A DNA stretch of 64,000 nt from Afipia sp049747295. Its GTDB lineage: Bacteria > Pseudomonadota > Alphaproteobacteria > Rhizobiales > Xanthobacteraceae. A program made the position numbers and the translations under genes. Shown here in pieces: positions 26,664-34,118 of this stretch; position 1 is the stretch's first letter, and the number at the start of each line of letters is the position of its first letter. A model generated the notes under the pieces. It was given only the letters and a program-made list of their open reading frames with translations, did not search any database and was not told the origin of the DNA. The DNA is taken from positions 4,278,001 through 4,342,000 of the forward strand of contig NZ_JBMHJM010000001.1 of assembly GCF_049747295.1 (NCBI RefSeq). The letters are read 5' to 3'.

Positions 26664-27374
26664 ATGAAAACAGCAATCGTGATTGGGGTGGGGCCGGAGC
26701 GCGGGCTTGGTGCGCAGCTATGTCAACGATTTGCGAACGATGGCCTCAAGGTTGTCATCGCTGGACGAACGCAGGCAAACATTGAGGCTGTCGCCGCAAG
26801 CATTACGCGAAGTGGCGGTCAGGCCGTCCCCGTGGTGACTGATGCGACCAGTGAAAGCGATATCGTCAAGCTGTTCGATGCCGCCGGTCCCGATCTGAAC
26901 CTCGCGATCTACAACGCGGGCAACAACACGCCGGGAAAGATCGTCGATATGGAGGCCGGCTATTTCGAGCAGAGCTGGCGGGTCGCTTGCTTCGGCGGCT
27001 TTCTGTTCGGCAGGGAGGCGCTCCGCCGGATGCTGCCGAAGAAGGCGGGCACAATTCTCTTCACAGGCGCCAGTGCTTCGCTGCGAGGCAGGCCGAACTA
27101 TGGCGCGTTCAATTCGGCGAAGGCGGGGTTGCGAACCCTGGCGCAGGCGATGGCGAAGGAATACGCCGAGGAGGGAATTCATGTTGGACACGTCGTCGTC
27201 GACGGCGCGATCGCTGGAGACAAGATCTTGAAACGCTTTCCCGACGCGGCCAGCCGGGAAGAGAGCCTGATCAGGATCGAAGCGATCGTCAGCGCCTTTG
27301 CGTTCCTCTATAGCCAGCCGTCCCGGGGATGGTCATTTGAACTCGATGTTCGGACGTCGCGGGAAAAATGGTGA
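26664..27374 (+). CDS. Short-chain dehydrogenase/reductase (SDR)
   Basis: A 236-residue cytoplasmic oxidoreductase. The cofactor motif is GVGPERGLGAQL (TGxxxGxG type) and the structural motif is IYNAGNN. The catalytic Ser is in FTGASASLRG, and Tyr/Lys are in YGAFNSAKAG. Two adjacent ATG codons occur; 26664 has GGAGG at better spacing than 26661. The substrate is unknown. Its 3' end abuts the remnant of a VOC-family gene on the other strand. Confidence 0.88.
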   Translation: MKTAIVIGVGPERGLGAQLCQRFANDGLKVVIAGRTQANIEAVAASITRSGGQAVPVVTDATSESDIVKLFDAAGPDLNLAIYNAGNNTPGKIVDMEAGYFEQSWRVACFGGFLFGREALRRMLPKKAGTILFTGASASLRGRPNYGAFNSAKAGLRTLAQAMAKEYAEEGIHVGHVVVDGAIAGDKILKRFPDAASREESLIRIEAIVSAFAFLYSQPSRGWSFELDVRTSREKW

Positions 27375-27390
27375 GAGCGAACCGGCGCTC

Positions 27391-27515
27391 ACGCTTAGCG
27401 CTTCGGCTGATCCTTATGCGTGGCGTTCGCTTTGGGAAGCATCATCCTGCCGCGTGACGCAGTGTGCCATCCTACATGGCTGACCAACTGACTTCTGGAG
27501 AGGCGAGGCGTTCGC
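27391..27515 (-). pseudogene. Decayed 3' end of a VOC-family gene
   Basis: The minus-strand translation ASRGRMMLPKAN...DQPKR matches the unusual basic tail ASRGRMMLPKAK...KPKR of the intact VOC gene at 30065-30967. At DNA level the identity runs from the stop codon (TTAGCGCTTCGG) for about 120 bases. Upstream of the tail, SPEVSWSAM corresponds to SSEVTWSAK in another frame, so two extra bases cause a frameshift. Only the gene's 3' end remains, between the SDR gene and the AI-2E transporter gene. Confidence 0.65.
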
Positions 27516-27537
27516 CGCGGAGCAACTCGGCTGGCAA

Positions 27538-28652
27538 TCAGTCCATCTTCTTGTCGGAAGGCGTCAATCTCACCGCATCTGTCACAGTTGCCTTCGGGAT
27601 GGCCGTATAAAGGGAGCTTTCGTAATATCGTTGGAACGCGAAGCGCGTCAGCACGCGATGGCGGATGCAAGCGGCACAGCAATGAGGAGGCCGACGAATC
27701 CGAACAGGTAGCCGAATGCGAACAGCGCAAACATGATCCAGATCGGATGCAGGTTGACGCGCCGGCCGACGAAATAGGGCGACAGCAAATAATCCGACAG
27801 CATCTGGCCGATGAAGAAGATCGCGGGGACGATCCAGATGACAGCCCAATGCGGCCAGAACTGTGCAATCGCAACGCACATCGATATGACGAGCCCGCTG
27901 AGCGAGCCGAGATACGGCACGAAACTGATCAGTCCTGCCGCGATGCCAATCACGAGCCCATGCTTGAGCCCAAGCAAGGACAGCGTTGTCGCGTAGAATC
28001 CCGCAAGGATCAGGCAAAGCGTGCCCTGACCGATCGCAAAGCCGCGGATCGTGTCGTCGATGTCGCGGACAACAGCCCGGACGGTCTCGCGTTGCGCCGG
28101 CGGTATCCAGTTGTCGATAACCGCCACCATCTTCTTCCAATCATAAATGAGATAGCAGGCAATGATCGGGGTCACCACGAGAAGGGAGAACGCCGAGATC
28201 AGCGCCCGGCCTCCGGTCCAAATCGAATGCACAAAATCGCGGAACCAGGCTGTCGCCAACGTGGTAAGTTCGCCTATCGACTGCTCGGCGGAGGCGAGGC
28301 CTTCTCCGACAAGCTTGCTCAGCCATGGCCGATTTGAATCGGTGGCGAGCTCCTGCACCCTTTTGATGTAGAGAGGGAAATGATCGATGAAACGGGCGAC
28401 CTCATCGACGAGGGCCGGGGCGATCAGAATGACAAGCGCGACCACACCGACAACGAACGCCCCGACGATGGTGAGCGTCGCGATGAGGCGATTCATTCCG
28501 AGCCGTTCCAGCCGGGTGGCGAGAGGATCAAGGAGATACGCCAGGAGTATACCCGCGACGAAAGGCAGCAGGACTTCACGCAACAGAACCACGGCGACGA
28601 CGAACGCCGCCAATACCGCAATCCAGAATGCGACGGGCCGAGTGACGTTCAT
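27538..28652 (-). pseudogene. AI-2E/PerM family transporter, frameshifted near the 3' end
   Basis: The first 334 codons (28652 down to 27651) give a PerM/AI-2E family membrane protein with about eight helices (FWIAVLAAFVVAVVLL, FVAGILLAYLLDPLATRLER, SLLVVTPIIACYLIYDW, LHPIWIMFALFAFGYLFGFV). The frame stops at TGA 27650-27648 just after AVPLASAIAC. One missing base near 27655 would restore the expected ending: GVLTRFAFQRYYESSLY continues in the next frame to a stop at 27538. The truncation removes only the last ~40 residues, so the product might still fold. It is either a real frameshift or a one-base sequence error. No Shine-Dalgarno is obvious before ATG 28652. Confidence 0.75.
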
Positions 28653-28878
28653 GGTTCAAGCTTACATCAAGCCGACCGCCGGGATATCCCGCAAACGTGT
28701 ATGATCGGCGGTCGGACGTCTTTCGACCGGTCCGGCAGGGAGAGTATGGTTCGGCGGAGAAGTATTACTTTGTCAGTGATTTGCCTAATGACTTGCACGG
28801 TGACTTGCACATAGATGGCGACGGTCAATTGTCGCATCGCGATGAGGCCGCCGCGTACCTGCTTAAGGTGCCGAGATC

Positions 28879-29709
28879 ATGCGTTTGCTTAGGCGTTTTT
28901 TGCAGCGGATGGTGATTTTTGGACTGGGCATCTTTTGTGTCTGGTTGATTGTCTTTGTCGTCTTTGAAACGGCGGACCATAGGCTACCTTGGATCCTGGC
29001 CGTGGCCGTCACCTATGGAATTGCTGCGTATGTGATTTTGCCTCGCGCCGTGCGCATGGGCTTGAAGATTCTCAAACACAAACGTGTGCCGAGTTACACG
29101 ATTACGGGCGACGGATTGCCCGGCGACCCCGTGAATATTGCGCTCATAGGCACGCTGCAGCAGCTTCGCGCGGCCTTTGCAGCGCTCGGCTGGTCAGAGG
29201 CAGATCAGCTCGATTTTGCCAGCTCATGGGGCATGGTGCGTGCCTTCGTATTCAACTCTCCATATCCCAGCGCCCCGTTCAGCACCCTCTATCTTTTCGG
29301 ACGCGGCCAGGACATCGGCTTTCAAAAGGCCATCGATAACAGCCCGCGAAAGCGCCATCACATCCGGTTCTGGGCGCTGAGCCCAACGCGTGCCCAAGAC
29401 ACCTGGGGAGCGGCAGATTTTTGGCAGACGTCCCAACGCCCGCCGGACAGTGAACGCGCGCTGTGGGTCGGAGCCGGCACGCGGGACACCGGCTTGTCGT
29501 TCACGCGCATGACTTTTCAGATCACCCACGCGACGGATGCCGATACGAATGCCGAGCGCGATTATATTGTCGGTGAGCTGAGGAGAGATCGATCTATCGA
29601 GGCGGAGCAAGTGTATCAGGCCGGGCAAGGTCTCCTCACCGAACACGTCAACCACTACATCACTGATGGCGAGGTGATGTTGGCGATCCTGGTGGTCAAG
29701 GGCGATTGA
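28879..29709 (+). CDS. LssY C-terminal domain membrane protein
   Basis: A 276-residue protein with two N-terminal transmembrane helices (VIFGLGIFCVWLIVFVVF, WILAVAVTYGIAAYVIL). An LssY_C domain of ~190 residues follows, recognised by GDPVNIALIGT, SPYPSAPFSTLYLFGRGQD, SPRKRHHIRFWALSP and ERALWVGAGTRDTG. In Legionella, LssY is encoded with a type I secretion system; here no secretion genes are nearby, so the role is unknown. AAGG lies about 10 nt before the ATG. Confidence 0.78.
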   Translation: MRLLRRFLQRMVIFGLGIFCVWLIVFVVFETADHRLPWILAVAVTYGIAAYVILPRAVRMGLKILKHKRVPSYTITGDGLPGDPVNIALIGTLQQLRAAFAALGWSEADQLDFASSWGMVRAFVFNSPYPSAPFSTLYLFGRGQDIGFQKAIDNSPRKRHHIRFWALSPTRAQDTWGAADFWQTSQRPPDSERALWVGAGTRDTGLSFTRMTFQITHATDADTNAERDYIVGELRRDRSIEAEQVYQAGQGLLTEHVNHYITDGEVMLAILVVKGD

Positions 29710-29775
29710 CGCCGAGGTCAGATTTTGCCGTCGGTCTTCGTCTGGGCCGCTATCGACCTCAATGGGAGCTGAGCC

Positions 29776-30042
29776 ATGACATGCACCAAGCGATCATCCG
29801 CCGCCATCTGTGTACTCATAACGGCGTCTCTTTCCTTGAGTGTTGGAAGCCTTAATGCGCGCGATGCCGATCGTGCGTCTGAAACGCTCGTGCGCGCTCA
29901 GACCGCTAAACAGCAATGCCTGAACAGCTGTCGTGCTCGCTATCGTACCTGTCTTCGTTTGAACCAGCGGCCATCGCTTGAGTGCCGGGGCGTCTACCAG
30001 GACTGCACGCAATACACGTGTACTGGTTCAGGACCGGGATGA
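29776..30042 (+). CDS. Small exported Cys-containing protein
   Basis: An 88-residue protein with a signal peptide (SSAAICVLITASLSLSVGS). Its mature part has six cysteines in a regular pattern (CLNSC, YRTCLRL, LECRG, QDCTQYTC), which suggests a small disulfide-bonded periplasmic helical-hairpin domain. GGGAG lies about 7 nt upstream of the ATG. No function is known. It lies about 1.1 kb upstream of the RiPP precursor gene, but I see no reason to link them. Confidence 0.65.
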   Translation: MTCTKRSSAAICVLITASLSLSVGSLNARDADRASETLVRAQTAKQQCLNSCRARYRTCLRLNQRPSLECRGVYQDCTQYTCTGSGPG

Positions 30043-30064
30043 ATGCGCCGGCGCGCGCGCTTGC

Positions 30065-30967
30065 TTAGCGCTTCGGTTTAATGTTCGGCTTATCGTTCGG
30101 CTCGGACTTTGCTTTGGGCAGCATCATCCTGCCGCGTGACGCAACGTTCCCCCATTTGGCGGACCAAGTGACTTCAGAAGAGGAGGGACGCTCAATGCCG
30201 GCCTGCCCGGGACCCTGCAGCGCAAACAGCGCGCCTTGGGGATCGGCACATCGCACGATCCAACAACCGTCAGGCAATTCGATCGGACCCTGGAGGACAT
30301 GGCCTCCGCCAGCATTGACGCGCTCGGCGGCCGCGCCGATATCGTCGACATTGAAGTAATAAAGCCAACAGGGCTGGGGGACGCTCGGAAGCTTGGTGAG
30401 CATGCCGCCGATCGTTTGCCCTTCGACCGAGAACAATTGATACAAGTCTGCTGGATCGGTTTCACTGTTGGCCTTCTGCCAGCCAAAAAGCTTGGCGTAA
30501 AAATCAAAAACCCTGTTGCGGTCTTCCGCCAGCAACTCGTGCCAGCCCACACACGCAGGCGCATCCAGCCCGCCGGCTTGCCGCTGGCCATAGGTCAGGC
30601 CACTGATGAGCGCAAACGTCGCCTTTTGCGGATCGGCGACGACTGAAACGCGGCCAATATTTGTGTCCGTTGGCGTCAGCAGGATCGCGCCGCCAAGACG
30701 CCTGATCTGTGTGGCCGTCGCATCCATGTCATCGACGGCGACGTAGCCGACCCATCTCGGCGTTGCTCCCGACCGCAGCCCTTCTTCCGGCAACTTCATC
30801 AGCCCGCCGACCGTAACGTCGCCTGCCGTCAACACCGTATAGGCCAGTTCCGGGGTCGAGGCGTCCTTCACGTCCCAGCCAACGACCTTGCGATAAAAGG
30901 CGCCTGCTGCCGCGAGGTCGGTGGTCAGGAGCTCATACCAGGCGAAGTGTCCAATCTGATCGACCAC
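30065..30967 (-). CDS. VOC-family protein, two glyoxalase-like domains
   Basis: A 300-residue protein containing two VOC (vicinal oxygen chelate) modules: residues ~3-120 (GHFAWYELLTTDLAAAGAFY) and ~140-255 (GWHELLAEDRNRVFDFYAKL). Such tandem proteins resemble hydroxylase-like CFP-30B/glyoxalase-resistance proteins, with unknown substrate. A basic tail follows (RGRMMLPKAKSEPNDKPNIK). GTG 30967 with GGAGA 8 nt upstream is preferred over an upstream ATG. A decayed copy of its 3' end lies at 27391. Confidence 0.82.
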   Translation of the reverse strand: MVDQIGHFAWYELLTTDLAAAGAFYRKVVGWDVKDASTPELAYTVLTAGDVTVGGLMKLPEEGLRSGATPRWVGYVAVDDMDATATQIRRLGGAILLTPTDTNIGRVSVVADPQKATFALISGLTYGQRQAGGLDAPACVGWHELLAEDRNRVFDFYAKLFGWQKANSETDPADLYQLFSVEGQTIGGMLTKLPSVPQPCWLYYFNVDDIGAAAERVNAGGGHVLQGPIELPDGCWIVRCADPQGALFALQGPGQAGIERPSSSEVTWSAKWGNVASRGRMMLPKAKSEPNDKPNIKPKR

Positions 30968-31183
30968 GCGAATTCTCCAGCACCTATTGCATTGCACGTG
31001 GCGGGTTCGGATCATCGACGCGATGGGCGACGTTGTGGTGCTGAATCTCGTTCATAAAGATGAACAATTTCAGCGCGCGTGCGGCACCACATTTTCGTGT
31101 ATGCGAGATTCTTGCCTGCCTCATTTTGTGAGCGTAGGATTGTCCCCACGGAGATCCTTCTTACAACACTGGAGGATGCGACC

Positions 31184-31690
31184 ATGCCGCGGGTGAAGCA
31201 AGCTTCGAAAAAGAAGCGCGTAACCAAAGCCGCCGTACCGGCGTTAGGCGCCGCCGGACTGACTTTTTCAATAGCAGGAAGCGCATTGGCGTCAGCTGTG
31301 CCGACGGGCGACGTTCAGCAGAGGCCAAATTTCGTGCCGAATTTTGTACCTGGCATGATGGCCACGCTTGGCGAAGAAGAGCTTACCGACGTCAGCCTCG
31401 CCACCTTCCATCTCTTCGACAACGAAAATTTCGATAGCGACTGGAATGGCGTGCAGCTCGCCCAGCGCGGATGCCGTGGGTGTCGCGGATGTGGTGGCGC
31501 GCGCGGCTGCGGTGGCTTCCGCGGATGCGGCGGGTGTCGGGGTTGCGGTGGTTGCCGCGGCTGCAGATCTTGCCGATGCGGCATCGGTATCGGATGCGGC
31601 GGGTGCGGAGTTGGCTTGGGCTTAGGATGGGGTTTGGGCGTCGGGTGCGCAGGTTGCTGTGCATCGTGGGGCAGCTGCCGTTGGTGCTAG
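31184..31690 (+). CDS. TOMM (thiazole-modified RiPP) precursor peptide, Gly/Cys-rich core
   Basis: A 168-residue precursor. Residues 1-38 look like a Sec signal peptide (ASKKKRVTKA, then AVPALGAAGLTFSIAGSALA, possible cleavage at ASA-V). Residues 39-95 are an acidic leader with a repeated NFVP motif and LGEEELTDVSLATFHLFD, a likely recognition site for the modifying enzyme. The core (96-168) is almost all Gly, Cys and Arg in GC/RGC/GGC repeats. It has 18 Cys, 3 Ser and no Thr, whereas the leader has no Cys. Cys are the expected substrates for thiazole formation. GGAGG lies about 8 nt before ATG 31184; the longer upstream frame is rejected. The cyclodehydratase/YcaO and SagB-type genes follow on the same strand. 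Confidence 0.85.
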   Translation: MPRVKQASKKKRVTKAAVPALGAAGLTFSIAGSALASAVPTGDVQQRPNFVPNFVPGMMATLGEEELTDVSLATFHLFDNENFDSDWNGVQLAQRGCRGCRGCGGARGCGGFRGCGGCRGCGGCRGCRSCRCGIGIGCGGCGVGLGLGWGLGVGCAGCCASWGSCRWC

Positions 31691-31763
31691 TGTCCTGAGG
31701 CCGACGTTCGCCGCGCTTCCAGTCGCGCTCTCTGATTGTGTCTCGCGACGCCACGATTTCATT

Positions 31764-31788
31764 GGCCGGGCTGGTGATCAACCCGGCC
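31764..31788 (+). terminator. Hairpin between precursor and RiPP enzymes (possible attenuator)
   Basis: GGCCGGG (31764-31770) and CCCGGCC (31782-31788) make a perfect 7-bp GC stem with an 11-base loop, followed within a few bases by T-rich sequence (TTACTTTGTTGTTTT). It lies in the 168-base gap after the precursor gene, where a leaky terminator would yield more precursor than enzyme. Confidence 0.55.
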
Positions 31789-31858
31789 ACTTACTTTGTT
31801 GTTTTCGTTGCGGCGTTCGATTTGAAATGACAGGCAACAAAATCCGCGTGTTGACCCG

Positions 31859-34105
31859 ATGACAGCCAATCGCAAGACGCGCGTTGCGAGCAAGACCCGC
31901 AAAGACGTTTTGCGGTTCGCGCCGAACTTCACTGCCTATGTCCTTCCGCCAGACGTGGTCTGTCTCTATTCCGAGAACCGCAAATTCTTCCTGCACGGCG
32001 AGCTCTATTGCGCGATTGCGACTGCAATCGGAAAAAATGGGAAGACTGCGCCGGAGATCGTTCGCCAGCTGTCGAAGAGCTTTCCCTCGGGCAAGATCGA
32101 GGAAGCGATCACGCGGCTGCTGGAGCGCCGATACGTCGTGACAGGTGCATCGCGCGCCTCAGTGGGCGCCGTCGCTGGATATTGGGCAAGCCTGGGCCTG
32201 CCTCCCGAGGTCGCCGAGCAAAATCTCCGCGATTGCCCGGTGCGGGTCGAGGCGATCGATGTCAAAGGCGCCAAAGAACTGACCGCGGCGCTGAGCCAAC
32301 TCGGCGTTCAGATCGCCAAGCGTTCGCCCAAGCTCACGGTCACCCTGGTGAACGACTATCTCGACCGGCGGCTCGCCGAGATAAATCAGGGTCGCGTCGT
32401 CGATAAGACATCTTGGTTGCTGGTGCAGCCATCCGGCGTGTTTCCGCTGGTGGGACCCATTTTCAAGCCCGGCGAAAGCGCCTGCTGGACGTGTCTGTTC
32501 GATCGCATGATCCGCAATCGGGAGATCAAGGGATTTCTCGACCGCGGAGGAGCCCAGGCGGTCGCCGTCTCGCCCCTGGTCAACGACAGCGTTGGACAGA
32601 CCTCCGTCCATTTCGCCGCCATCGAAATTGCAAAAGCGATCGCCACCGGCTTTCGCACCGATCTGCGCGACCACATTGCAAGTTTCGACCTGACCGGCGC
32701 GGTCATCGGCAAGCACTACGTCGCGAAACGTCCGCAATGTCCCACCTGCGGCAGCAGGAAGCTGCAGAGTCCGCGCCGCGCGGCAACGCCGGTCGAGATT
32801 GCCGAGGGCAGGGAACTGATCATGACCAGCGGCGGATACCGCACCGTGACGTCCCGTGCGACGGTCGCGCGCTTCCGCAAACATGTTAGCCCGTTGACCG
32901 GCGTGGTCTCGCGGCTGGAGCGGATCGAGGCCGATCTGCCGATGAACACCAATTTCTTCGCGCATCACAATTTCTCTGCGCCGGCCTGGAATGTCGATCA
33001 GCTGAGGTCTGGCCTCAGCGGCGGCAGCTTCGGCAAGGGCGCCACAGCGGAGCAGGGTGAGGCCAGCGCGCTGATGGAGGCGATCGAACGCTACTCGGGC
33101 ATTTTCCAGGGTGACGAGGTCAGGATGGAGCGCCGCTTCACCGATTTCGAACCCGGCGACGCTTATCTCGCCAATGACGTTCAGCTGTTCAGCGAAACGC
33201 AGTTTCAAAACAGGAATGCCCCGCAAGCAGAGGATTCACATCCGGTTCCTGAGCCGCTCGATCCCTCGACCAAAATCGAGTGGTCGCCGGTCTGGTCGCT
33301 GCGCGACAAGCGTTTCAAATATTGTCCGACCGGCCTGCTGTACTTTTTCTATGGCCACTCGCCCACGGATTCCAACGGTTGCGCGGCCGGCAATACCCGC
33401 GAGGAAGCCATCGTTCAAGGTTTCCTCGAACTGGTCGAACGCGATGCCTATGCGATCTGGTGGTACAACCGCCTGCAGCGTGCCGAACTCGACCTCACAC
33501 AATTCGACGATCCCTACGTGCGGGATTTCCAGAGCCAGTTTGCCGAGGCCGGACGCAGGCTCTGGGTGCTCGACGTCACCAGCGATCTCGGCATTCCCAC
33601 GTACGTCGCGATCATGCACTGGATGCAGAATGGACACGAGAACATCGAGTTCGGATCTGGTGCGCATTTCGATCGCCGCATCGCGCTGATGCGTTCGCTC
33701 ACCGAGCTCACGCAATTCATGTCGATCGGCATGATGGGCGGCGCCAGCGGCGAAAAGCCGACGCTGGACGGCGTCAATCCGCTGCGGTTGGAAGACTATC
33801 CGTTCCTCGTTCCAAGCCAGACACCGATCGTGCCACCGGCGCCCAGCTTGAAGGTTCACAACAACACGCGCGATCAAGTCAATGCCTGCGTCGAGATTGC
33901 GACCCACGCGGGTCATGATTTCCTCGTGCTCGACCAGACGCGGCCAGACGTCGAAGTCCCCGTCGTCCGCGTGCTCGTTCCGGGTTTGCGGCATTTCTAT
34001 CGCCGCTTTGCGCCGGGCCGGCTTTACGATGTGCCGGTGAGGCTCGGACTGCTGGATCGTCCGCGGCTGGAAAGCGAACTCACGCCGTTCCTTCCCCACA
34101 CCTGA
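31859..34105 (+). CDS. Fused TOMM cyclodehydratase: E1-like/RRE (C) plus YcaO (D) protein
   Basis: This 748-residue protein should bind the leader and convert core Cys to thiazolines using ATP. Residues ~15-95 look like the RiPP recognition element (PNFTAYVLPPDVVCLYSE, winged-helix). An E1-like domain follows, with paired zinc motifs CWTC (~residue 211) and CPTC (~295). Residues ~345-748 are the YcaO domain; ATP/Mg-binding segments include EASALMEAIERYSG and EEAIVQGFLELVERDA. Many stand-alone D proteins end in PxPxP; this one ends ELTPFLPHT, Pro-containing but not canonical. The ATG at 31859 has no strong Shine-Dalgarno. The SagB-type gene follows after 13 bases. Confidence 0.9.
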   Translation: MTANRKTRVASKTRKDVLRFAPNFTAYVLPPDVVCLYSENRKFFLHGELYCAIATAIGKNGKTAPEIVRQLSKSFPSGKIEEAITRLLERRYVVTGASRASVGAVAGYWASLGLPPEVAEQNLRDCPVRVEAIDVKGAKELTAALSQLGVQIAKRSPKLTVTLVNDYLDRRLAEINQGRVVDKTSWLLVQPSGVFPLVGPIFKPGESACWTCLFDRMIRNREIKGFLDRGGAQAVAVSPLVNDSVGQTSVHFAAIEIAKAIATGFRTDLRDHIASFDLTGAVIGKHYVAKRPQCPTCGSRKLQSPRRAATPVEIAEGRELIMTSGGYRTVTSRATVARFRKHVSPLTGVVSRLERIEADLPMNTNFFAHHNFSAPAWNVDQLRSGLSGGSFGKGATAEQGEASALMEAIERYSGIFQGDEVRMERRFTDFEPGDAYLANDVQLFSETQFQNRNAPQAEDSHPVPEPLDPSTKIEWSPVWSLRDKRFKYCPTGLLYFFYGHSPTDSNGCAAGNTREEAIVQGFLELVERDAYAIWWYNRLQRAELDLTQFDDPYVRDFQSQFAEAGRRLWVLDVTSDLGIPTYVAIMHWMQNGHENIEFGSGAHFDRRIALMRSLTELTQFMSIGMMGGASGEKPTLDGVNPLRLEDYPFLVPSQTPIVPPAPSLKVHNNTRDQVNACVEIATHAGHDFLVLDQTRPDVEVPVVRVLVPGLRHFYRRFAPGRLYDVPVRLGLLDRPRLESELTPFLPHT

Positions 34106-34118
34106 GGGCTGCTCCTTC

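Noticed and set aside
29776..30042. Small Cys-rich exported protein as a second RiPP precursor
   Set aside because: It has a spaced six-Cys disulfide-like pattern, is separated from the cluster by an opposite-strand gene, and lacks the leader motif of the 31184 precursor.
31470..31690. Repeats in the GC-rich stretch considered as a CRISPR or minisatellite
   Set aside because: The repeats are in frame as GC/RGC/GGC codons within a gene followed by matching RiPP enzymes; there are no spacers.
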